From Candidatus Bipolaricaulota bacterium (lineage in GTDB: Bacteria > Bipolaricaulota > Bipolaricaulia > UBA7950 > UBA9294), in NCBI GenBank assembly GCA_021129875.1, contig JAJOKK010000103.1, positions 1 through 6,538 of the forward strand: a DNA stretch of 6,538 bases. The letters are read 5' to 3'. Each line of letters starts with the position of its first letter. The first letter of the stretch is position 1. Below the pieces are notes generated by a model. The model saw nothing but the letters and a program-made list of their open reading frames with translations. It had not been told where the DNA came from and did not search any database. A program made the translations under genes and the position numbers. Positions 1 through 4,994 of this stretch are shown in pieces.

Positions 1-53
1 AGACGGTGAAAGCTTCTGTTCTGCAAGGAGAAGAGGGTTATGCAACAGCCTGA
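1..53 (-). repeat. Interspersed repeat, copy A (cut by window edge)
   Basis: Read on the minus strand, positions 53-25 match 2044-2072 of the plus strand at 25 of 29 bases, starting TCAGGCTGTT and ending CTTCTCCTT. Positions 18-3 match 2103-2118 at 16 of 16 (CAGAAGCTTTCACCGT). Copy B has about 28 additional bases between the two blocks, so this copy carries an internal deletion or B an insertion. It joins the transposase remnant directly. The TCAGGCTGTTGC end resembles the ends of small non-autonomous palindromic elements that I recall from other bacteria, but I cannot see the opposite end. Confidence 0.6.
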
Positions 54-240
54 AATGATAATGGTTTCTCATCAGCACATACATATGGATTACGAGCACA
101 TGGCCCTCTTGGTCGAGGCGCAACTGCTGCAATAACCTCTGGTAGGCGCTCTCATCGCGAAAGATCTCCGGCCGCGCGTTACCGCGCGCGGCAACATGGT
201 AAGCAGCAGCTGAATATTCAATATGAAGCGGACACGCTAT
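54..240 (-). pseudogene. REP-associated tyrosine transposase (IS200-like, Y1) remnant, N-terminal part
   Basis: Translating the minus strand from 240 gives an N-terminus close to the family pattern 'MARPLRIEYPGAxYHVTSRGN': IACPLHIEYSAAAYHV, then RGNARPEIFRDE, a helix YQRLLQQL, and VLMRNHYHF. The last segment contains the HUH metal-binding motif H60-Y61-H62 (63-55). This family (RAYT, TnpA_REP) nicks and joins single-stranded DNA at REP-type hairpins, using HUH plus a downstream catalytic tyrosine. Similarity stops right after HYHF, where repeat copy A begins, so the tyrosine half is missing. The expected ATG is ATA (240-238), and R-to-C, R-to-H and P-to-S differences fit C-to-T/G-to-A decay. 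The frame has no stop from an ATG at 273 to the window edge, but the added codons do not resemble the family. The identification is strong. That it is inactive is inferred from the lost start and the truncation. Confidence 0.8.
171..192. repeat. Perfect 8-bp inverted repeat inside the transposase remnant
   Basis: GCCGCGCG (171-178) pairs with CGCGCGGC (185-192) across the loop TTACCG. No T-tract follows on either strand, so it is not an intrinsic terminator. It lies over the codons for the conserved RGNAR segment of the remnant and is most simply a by-product of GC-rich coding sequence. Confidence 0.35.
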
Positions 241-275
241 CTCTGCTCGGCGGCCACACTCGCGGTAATTCATGG

Positions 276-304
276 TTGCTACGAAACTCCATTCGCGGTA
301 AAGT
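276..304 (+). promoter_or_regulatory. Putative sigma70-type promoter for the nucleoside kinase
   Basis: TTGCTA (276-281, 4 of 6 to TTGACA) is followed after 17 bases by TAAAGT (299-304, 4 of 6 to TATAAT). This would start transcription near 311, about 30 bases before the ATG at 340. The same TAAAGT hexamer with a 17-base spacer appears in the promoter of the serine operon. The nonamer CGGTAAAGT recurs at 312-320, exactly 16 bases downstream. The match is modest, but its position is right. Confidence 0.45.
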
Positions 305-326
305 TCCGCTACGGTAAAGTCCTTTT

Positions 327-333
327 AAGGGAG
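327..333 (+). promoter_or_regulatory. Shine-Dalgarno site fixing the kinase start at 340
   Basis: AAGGGAG lies 6 bases before the ATG at 340. The in-frame upstream ATG at 223 has no such site and falls inside the antisense transposase remnant, so the 39-codon extension is rejected. Confidence 0.75.
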
Positions 334-339
334 ATAGCG

Positions 340-2034
340 ATGACCAAAGAACAGCAACCAATCAGACTGGCGTGTGCGCGTACAACCGTGCAGGTGCATC
401 TGCCCGACGATCGTGTATTTGAGGGGAAACGCGGGACACCGCTCGTCAAGTTCTTCCAAGTCGCTTTTACGGATTCTGATAATCCGCCCGTTGCTGCGGT
501 CGTACAGGGAGAACTCTGCGAGCTTTTCCGACCGGTGGAGAGAGATATTACCGCAAAGCCTGTCTTCCTCTCCGATTCGGATGGAATGCGGATCTACTGC
601 CGCAGTCTCTCCTTCCTCCTGATCGTATCGGTACACGACCTTTTCCCTGATGCGCGACTGATCATCGATTATTCCGTCCCTCACGGTGGTTATTTCTGCC
701 GGGTCGAGGAGAGGGAACCGTTCACCGATGAAGAGCTCTCCCGTATTAAAGCGAGGATGCAGGAGATTGTTGCCGCGGATCGGCCGATCGAACGGCGTAG
801 GCTCTCCGTGGCTGAGGTTAAAGAGGTCTTCGCTGCCCGCGGTGACGAGGGCAAAGCGCGGCTGTTGACGGGCTTCTCTGAGGACCACATTAATTTCTAC
901 TCCCTGGATGGATTCCTGGATTACTTCTACGGGTACATGGTTCCTTCGACCGGTCTTTTGCGAACATTCGCGCTTGAGCCTTTCTCCGACGGATTTGTCC
1001 TGCGGTTTCCGCGACGGGAGAGCCCGACGACGCTTCTCCCTGCGCCAAAATTTACCGCACTGTGTGAGGTGTTCAGCGAGTATGGGAAGTGGCTCGACGT
1101 AGTAGGTGTTCGTGATGTTAGTGCGCTGAACGAAGCGATCCGCTCGCAACGGATCGAGGAGGTGATCCTCGTCTCCGAGGCGCTCCACGAGCAAAGGATC
1201 GCCGGGATCGCCTCCGCCTTGGCGGGACGCCATGATAAGGACCACCGGCTTGTCTTCATCGCCGGCCCCTCTTCCTCGGGGAAGACGACCTTTTCCAAAC
1301 GCCTGGCAGTACAGCTTCTTGCGAACGGCATCCACCCGTACCCTCTGGCGATGGACCACTACTTCCTCCCGCGGGAGCTCTTGCGGAAGGAAGGAGAAGA
1401 GATCGACTTTGACTCCTTCGCTGCGCTCGACGCTCCGTTCCTTGAAGGGCAGCTCGCCGACCTGCTGCAGGGGAAAAAGGTCTCTCTTCCGCAGTACAAC
1501 TTCAGAACCGGGAAACGTGAAGTCGGGCCGACCGTGCAGCTGAAGCCGGATCAGATTCTGATCGTAGAAGGAATCCACGGACTGAATCCACAGCTGATGA
1601 AGAACTTCCATCAGGGGACGAGTTTTCGCATCTTTGTCTCGGCCCTGACGCAGCTAAACCTGGACAGCCACAACCGAGTTCCGACGACCGATACCCGCCT
1701 CATCCGCCGCATTGTGCGCGATGTAGTCTACCGTGGCTATGATGCACAGAGCACTATCATGATGTGGGAGAACGTGCGGGCCGGGGAGAAACAGAACATC
1801 TTCCCTTATCAGGAACAGGCCGACGTGATGTTTAACTCCGCGTTGGTTTACGAACTGGCGGTATTGAAGCCGCTGGCCGAACCGCTCTTGTTGCAAGTCA
1901 GGCAGGAGCAGCCGCGGATCGAGGCCGAGCGTCTCCTTGCGTTCCTTAAGTGGTTCGAACCGTACCACGGGGAAACCATCCCGGGAAACTCCCTTTTACG
2001 TGAATTCTTCGGTGGGTTGACTCTACGGGATTAG
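340..2034 (+). CDS. Nucleoside (uridine-type) kinase with TGS/ThrRS-like N-terminal region
   Basis: This 564-aa protein joins two parts. Residues about 15-75 (VQVHLPDDRVFEGKRGTPL) resemble a TGS domain. The following stretch to about 250, with PHGGYF at 114-119, resembles the editing-domain region of threonyl-tRNA synthetase. Residues about 300-520 form a P-loop kinase of the uridine kinase/phosphoribulokinase family: Walker A GPSSSGKTT (309-317), MDHYF with a likely catalytic Asp at 339, VEGIHGLN (409-416), and TTDTRLIRRIVRD (449-461), the usual lid/base-binding segment. Total length fits the fused family known from Thermotoga, clostridia and spirochaetes; plain uridine kinases have only about 210 residues. 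The predicted reaction is phosphorylation of a (ribo)nucleoside at the 5'-hydroxyl in the cytoplasm. The true substrate and the role of the RNA-binding-like N-terminus are unknown to me. The gene stands alone with its own promoter and Shine-Dalgarno, and no canonical terminator is evident right after the stop. Confidence 0.9.
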   Translation: MTKEQQPIRLACARTTVQVHLPDDRVFEGKRGTPLVKFFQVAFTDSDNPPVAAVVQGELCELFRPVERDITAKPVFLSDSDGMRIYCRSLSFLLIVSVHDLFPDARLIIDYSVPHGGYFCRVEEREPFTDEELSRIKARMQEIVAADRPIERRRLSVAEVKEVFAARGDEGKARLLTGFSEDHINFYSLDGFLDYFYGYMVPSTGLLRTFALEPFSDGFVLRFPRRESPTTLLPAPKFTALCEVFSEYGKWLDVVGVRDVSALNEAIRSQRIEEVILVSEALHEQRIAGIASALAGRHDKDHRLVFIAGPSSSGKTTFSKRLAVQLLANGIHPYPLAMDHYFLPRELLRKEGEEIDFDSFAALDAPFLEGQLADLLQGKKVSLPQYNFRTGKREVGPTVQLKPDQILIVEGIHGLNPQLMKNFHQGTSFRIFVSALTQLNLDSHNRVPTTDTRLIRRIVRDVVYRGYDAQSTIMMWENVRAGEKQNIFPYQEQADVMFNSALVYELAVLKPLAEPLLLQVRQEQPRIEAERLLAFLKWFEPYHGETIPGNSLLREFFGGLTLRD

Positions 2035-2043
2035 AAATATTGA

Positions 2044-2118
2044 TCAGGCTGTTACACAAACTTCTTCTCCTTATGTGTTGCTAGGCAAGACCGGAGGCAC
2101 AGCAGAAGCTTTCACCGT
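2044..2118 (+). repeat. Interspersed repeat, copy B
   Basis: The sequence begins TCAGGCTGTT nine bases after the kinase stop codon and ends CAGAAGCTTTCACCGT. The outer blocks match copy A (25 of 29 and 16 of 16). The internal segment 2078-2098, TTGC-TAG-GCAA then GACCGGAGGC, matches copy C (6497-6517) at 18 of 21. It can fold as a small TTGC/GCAA hairpin nested within CTCC (2067-2070)/GGAG (2093-2096). No T-tract follows. Read on the minus strand, part of it gives the same short peptide (TVKAS) as copy A read on the plus strand, so it could instead be the end of a repeated, decayed gene. Confidence 0.6.
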
Positions 2119-2211
2119 ATCGGGGGGTGTAGTAAACAGAGACCGCCTCTTCGATATGCAGCCCCCTTCCTCGTCGAGTACGCTCTGTACATCGAAATTG
2201 GTGATCCGCAA

Positions 2212-2245
2212 GCTCGCCGCGGCGGCGCGGGCAAGGCCGGCGAGC
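2212..2245. repeat. GC-rich inverted repeat downstream of lemA
   Basis: GCTCGCCG (2212-2219) and CGGCGAGC (2238-2245) are perfect 8-bp complements around an 18-base GC-rich loop. No T-tract follows on either strand, so this is a possible RNA structure in the tail of the lemA transcript rather than a standard terminator. Confidence 0.5.
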
Positions 2246-2249
2246 AAGC

Positions 2250-2274
2250 TGCGAAAAACGCATGTTTTTTCGCA
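2250..2274 (-). terminator. Hairpin immediately after the lemA stop codon
   Basis: TGCGAAAAA (2250-2258) and TTTTTCGCA (2266-2274) form a perfect 9-bp stem with a 7-base loop, starting at the base after the lemA stop. The GC pairs lie outside and the A/T run inside, the reverse of a standard intrinsic terminator, and no T-tract follows. It may act as a 3' end-protecting or weak terminating structure on lemA mRNA. The structure itself is certain; its termination function is inferred. Confidence 0.4.
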
Positions 2275-2829
2275 TCAGAGCCGTACTTTTGGCGCTCCCC
2301 GTTCTTCTTCCCCGGGGAGGGCGTAGAACTCCCGCTCCTTGAAACCGAAGAGGTTGACGATGATGCTCCGCGGGAAGATACGGATGCTGGTGTTCAGATC
2401 GCGCACCACTGCGTTGTAGCAGACACGCGCACGTTGGACCGCATCCTCGACCTGTTCCATGGTCTGTTGCAGCTCGAGGAAGTTCTCGTTCACCTTGAGT
2501 TGAGGGTAGTCCTCCACCACGGCGCAGAGTGACTTGAGTGCGCCCTTTAACCTTTCTTCGGCGACCGCCTGTTCCTGAGGGGAGGAGGCGCTGATCGCCT
2601 GCGTGCGGGCAAGGGTCACCCGCTCGAAGACCCCTCTTTCATGCGCGGCGTATCCCTTGACCGTCTCCACCAGATTTGGGATCAGATCCCAGCGCTGCTT
2701 GAGCTGCACGTTAATCGTGTGCCACGACTCCTCCATGCGCACCTGTAGCTTGACTAGGCGGTTATAGGTCAACGCCGTCCACCCTAGAACGACAACAAGT
2801 ATCAGAAACACGATGTAGCCGATACCCAT
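2275..2829 (-). CDS. lemA: LemA family membrane protein
   Basis: This 184-aa protein has one N-terminal membrane segment (about residues 3-20, IGYIVFLILVVVLGWTAL). The LemA signature follows: YNRLVKLQVRMEESW (22-36), then the QLKQRWDLIPNLVETVKGYA region (about 42-61) and AHERGVFERV. A long helical part ends in IVNLFGFKEREFY and a short charged tail. Length and order are as usual for LemA, whose predicted topology is N-terminus out with a cytoplasmic or periplasmic helical bundle. Its molecular role is not established, although family members are often found beside TPM-domain or M48 peptidase genes, absent here. The ATG at 2829 is chosen because AAGGAGG sits 4 bases upstream; the TTG at 2856 lies inside the predicted -10 box. 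It appears monocistronic and is divergent from the serine operon. Confidence 0.93.
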   Translation of the reverse strand: MGIGYIVFLILVVVLGWTALTYNRLVKLQVRMEESWHTINVQLKQRWDLIPNLVETVKGYAAHERGVFERVTLARTQAISASSPQEQAVAEERLKGALKSLCAVVEDYPQLKVNENFLELQQTMEQVEDAVQRARVCYNAVVRDLNTSIRIFPRSIIVNLFGFKEREFYALPGEEERGAPKVRL

Positions 2830-2833
2830 CTTC

Positions 2834-2840
2834 CCTCCTT
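2834..2840 (-). promoter_or_regulatory. Shine-Dalgarno site fixing the lemA start
   Basis: On the minus strand AAGGAGG ends 4 bases before the ATG at 2829. It excludes the longer TTG-initiated reading (start 2856), which would place MWVWGEGGK ahead of the membrane segment. Confidence 0.8.
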
Positions 2841-2855
2841 CACCCCATACCCACA

Positions 2856-2883
2856 ATGATACCCTGAGGAACTGCGGTGTGAA
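2856..2883 (-). promoter_or_regulatory. Putative sigma70-type promoter for lemA
   Basis: On the minus strand TTCACA (2883-2878, 5 of 6 to TTGACA) is followed after 16 bases by TATCAT (2861-2856, 5 of 6 to TATAAT). Transcription would begin near 2849, leaving a leader of about 20 bases that contains the Shine-Dalgarno. This is the best promoter match in the window. Confidence 0.6.
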
Positions 2884-2918
2884 ATGTGCCCTTCCTTAAC
2901 GGTGGTAAGCGGCGCGGA

Positions 2919-2947
2919 TTGAAAGACCGAAGCAATCGTGTTAAAGT
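2919..2947 (+). promoter_or_regulatory. Putative sigma70-type promoter for the serine operon
   Basis: TTGAAA (2919-2924, 5 of 6) is followed after 17 bases by TAAAGT (2942-2947, 4 of 6). The start would be near 2954, about 30 bases before the ATG at 2984. It lies back to back with the lemA promoter, about 35 bases away, so the two could compete or share a regulator. I see no clear operator between them. Confidence 0.55.
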
Positions 2948-2973
2948 CAGTCTGACAGCCTTACCAACACCAT

Positions 2974-2978
2974 GGAGG
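2974..2978 (+). promoter_or_regulatory. Shine-Dalgarno site deciding the aminotransferase start
   Basis: GGAGG is placed 5 bases before the ATG at 2984. The in-frame ATG at 2972 overlaps this site and has no ribosome-binding sequence of its own, so the shorter start is preferred. Confidence 0.75.
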
Positions 2979-2983
2979 TAACT

Positions 2984-4051
2984 ATGCACAAGCGATTATT
3001 CACCCCAGGGCCGACCGAGGTACGTGCCGGCATCCTTAAAGAATTAGCCACCCCTCAGGTCCACCACCGTTCACCGGAGTTCTCCAGTCTCTACGCCGAG
3101 ATTCAGCCGAAACTACAGCAGCTTCTCTACACGAAAGCCCCGGTTTTGCTCTTCACTTCTTCCTCAACCGGGGCGATGGAGTCTGCAGTGACAAACCTCG
3201 TTGCTAAGCGCTGCTTGAACCTGGTCAACGGCGCTTTTTCCAAGCGGTGGCACGAGATCGCTGTGGGAAACGGGGTCCCCTGCGATGCGTTCTCGATCGC
3301 CTGGGATAGAGCGATCAAGCCGGAGATGGTCGACGAGCAACTCGCAACCGGGAAGTACGACGCGGTGACTCTCGTTATGAACGAGACCTCCACAGGGCTT
3401 GTCAACCCGGTGAAGGAGATCGCCAAGGTAGTCGATCGCTATCCCGACGTCTTCCTCCTTATCGACGCGGTGAGCGGGATGGCCGGGGTAAAGATCGAAA
3501 CAGACCTATGGAACCTTGATTTTGTCCTCGCTGGCGTGCAAAAGGCGTTCGCCCTTCCTGCCGGCTTTGCTGTCGCCGCGGTGAGCGAACGGGCGCTCGC
3601 CCGAGCAGAAGCGGTCCCCCCTCGCAGTTACTACTTTAGCCTGCCGGCGATGTACAAGTCCCATAAGAAGAATCAGACCCCGTCAACCCCATCAATCCCG
3701 CACATGTACGCACTCAATGCCCAGCTTTCCGACATGCTGGAAGAGGGTTTGGACGAGCGCTTCGCCCGCCATGAACAGATGGCGAAGATCGTGCAGGCGT
3801 GGGCGAAGAAACATTTCGATATCTTCCCTGAGGAAGGGCACTGGTCACCGACGCTCACCTGCGTCAAGAACACCGGCGAGATCGACGTCGCCGGGCTGAT
3901 CAGGTCGCTCGCAGATGACTACAACCTGCGGATTGCCAATGGGTACGGAGATCTTAAGGGGAAAACATTCCGCATCGCTCACATGGGGGATACACAGATC
4001 GACGAGGCCGAAGGGCTGCTGAAAGCGATCGAGACGATCCTCAACCTGTAA
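2984..4051 (+). CDS. Class V aminotransferase, alanine-glyoxylate/serine-pyruvate type; likely phosphoserine-forming
   Basis: This 355-aa PLP enzyme belongs to the AGXT/PucG-like branch of fold type I. Visible motifs, in order, are FTPGPTEVR (6-14), HHRSPEF (27-33), the phosphate-loop-like SSTGAMES (60-67), NETSTG (133-138), LLIDAVSG with Asp161 for the pyridine nitrogen, GVQKAF with the Schiff-base Lys187, TPSTPSIPHMYAL (232-244), and FRIAHMG with a carboxylate-binding Arg330. The family moves amino groups between serine or alanine and glyoxylate or pyruvate. Placed directly before serA with a 13-base gap, it most likely makes phosphoserine from 3-phosphohydroxypyruvate in place of a classical SerC. 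The archaeal MJ0959-type enzyme is a known precedent for that substitution. Enzyme class is certain; the substrate is inferred from context. The other possibility is serine-glyoxylate or alanine-glyoxylate transamination, with hydroxypyruvate passed to the next enzyme. Confidence 0.93.
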   Translation: MHKRLFTPGPTEVRAGILKELATPQVHHRSPEFSSLYAEIQPKLQQLLYTKAPVLLFTSSSTGAMESAVTNLVAKRCLNLVNGAFSKRWHEIAVGNGVPCDAFSIAWDRAIKPEMVDEQLATGKYDAVTLVMNETSTGLVNPVKEIAKVVDRYPDVFLLIDAVSGMAGVKIETDLWNLDFVLAGVQKAFALPAGFAVAAVSERALARAEAVPPRSYYFSLPAMYKSHKKNQTPSTPSIPHMYALNAQLSDMLEEGLDERFARHEQMAKIVQAWAKKHFDIFPEEGHWSPTLTCVKNTGEIDVAGLIRSLADDYNLRIANGYGDLKGKTFRIAHMGDTQIDEAEGLLKAIETILNL

Positions 4052-4064
4052 AGGAGATTTAGAG

Positions 4065-4985
4065 ATGACATTTAAAGTGCTTGTATCGGACCCGTTGGCG
4101 GAGAGCGCGGTCGCTGCGATGCGCAAGGGCGGCCTTACAGTCGATGAGAAGACCGAACTCTCAGTCGAACAGTTGAAGGGTGGGATTGCGAGCTACGATG
4201 CGATCGTCATCCGCAGTGCGACCAAGGTGCGTGCGGAGATCATCGATGCTGGGACGAACCTCAAACTGATCGTCCGCGCCGGGGTCGGCCTTGATAATGT
4301 CGATGTTGAATACGCGCAAGAGAAAGGGATCGCGGTGCGGAACACCCCCGCTGCAAGCTCGAACTCGGTCGCCGAACTGGCCCTCGGGCATATCCTCTCG
4401 CTTGCCCGTCACATCGGGCGGGGAACGGTGTCGATGAAGGACGGGAAGTGGGAGAAGAAGAAGCTTAAAGGGGTGGAGATCGACGGGAAGACGTTCGGAG
4501 TCGTGGGGATCGGCCGCATCGGGCAATCCCTTGCCTGTAAGGCTCATGCCCTGGGGATGCACGTGATCGCGTTCGACAAGTTCGTCGAAAAGAGTCCTCT
4601 CCCCGAGATCGTAACGATGGTCCCGTTCGAGGATCTCTTGACCAAGAGCGCGTTCATCTCGCTCCACATCCCGTTTGACCCGAAGGTCGGCCCGACGATC
4701 GGTGCGGCTGAGATTGCGATGATGCAGGACGGTGTGCGGATCGTCAACTGCGCTCGCGGTGGGGTGATCGACGAGGCGGCCCTTGCTGCTGCACTTGCCA
4801 GCGGAAAGGTCGCCGGCGCGGCGCTCGACGTCTTCTCTGCCGAGCCGCCGAATACTGCCGACGCGCTGTTCGCCCAGGAGAACCTTTCCCTCACCCCGCA
4901 CATCGGCGCCGCCACAGTAGAAGCGCAAGCACGGGTCGGGGCAGAAGCAGCCTCGATCGTCATCGAGTTCGCCAAGAGCCACTAG
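4065..4985 (+). CDS. serA: D-3-phosphoglycerate dehydrogenase, short form without ACT domain
   Basis: This 306-aa member of the D-2-hydroxyacid dehydrogenase family oxidises 3-phosphoglycerate to 3-phosphohydroxypyruvate with NAD+, the first step of serine synthesis. Substrate-binding elements are IRSATKVR (49-56) and the RAGVGLDNVD loop (71-80). The Rossmann motif is GIGRIG (148-153), followed by an acidic residue at Asp171 that favours NAD over NADP. The catalytic set is Arg231 in NCARGGVIDE, Glu260 in DVFSAEPP and His279 in TPHIGAAT. It ends right after the substrate domain's last helix, so the serine-sensing ACT/ASB regions of long SerA proteins are absent and feedback inhibition by serine through them is not expected. 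AAGGAGA (4051-4057) precedes the ATG by 7 bases and overlaps the previous stop. Glyoxylate/hydroxypyruvate reductase activity is the main alternative, but operon context favours SerA. Confidence 0.93.
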   Translation: MTFKVLVSDPLAESAVAAMRKGGLTVDEKTELSVEQLKGGIASYDAIVIRSATKVRAEIIDAGTNLKLIVRAGVGLDNVDVEYAQEKGIAVRNTPAASSNSVAELALGHILSLARHIGRGTVSMKDGKWEKKKLKGVEIDGKTFGVVGIGRIGQSLACKAHALGMHVIAFDKFVEKSPLPEIVTMVPFEDLLTKSAFISLHIPFDPKVGPTIGAAEIAMMQDGVRIVNCARGGVIDEAALAAALASGKVAGAALDVFSAEPPNTADALFAQENLSLTPHIGAATVEAQARVGAEAASIVIEFAKSH

Positions 4986-4994
4986 GAGGAAAGA

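Noticed and set aside
40..135. 31-codon plus-strand ORF rich in Met and His (starts MQQPEMIMVSHQHIH) with AAGGAG at 25-30
   Set aside because: It lies antisense to the well-supported transposase remnant and across the repeat junction. Its composition is explained by the complement of conserved RAYT codons, and the Shine-Dalgarno is part of the repeat.
128..172. Apparent similarity between TGCAATAACCT at 128-138 and 6298-6308
   Set aside because: The match is 11 bases with little extension. Several such 11-base matches are expected by chance in a window of this size.
223..339. In-frame 39-codon N-terminal extension of the nucleoside kinase
   Set aside because: It has no Shine-Dalgarno, overlaps the antisense transposase remnant and the predicted promoter, and adds no family similarity. 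The ATG at 340 has AAGGGAG at the right distance.
325..1611. Long minus-strand open frame (428 codons) opposite the nucleoside kinase
   Set aside because: No recognisable domain. It is the antisense of a gene with clear family motifs, and GC-biased codon use leaves the opposite strand open.
3669..3700. Possible short repeat in CCGTCAACCCCATCAATCCC
   Set aside because: It encodes the conserved TPSTPSIP segment of the aminotransferase, so the repetition is due to protein constraint.
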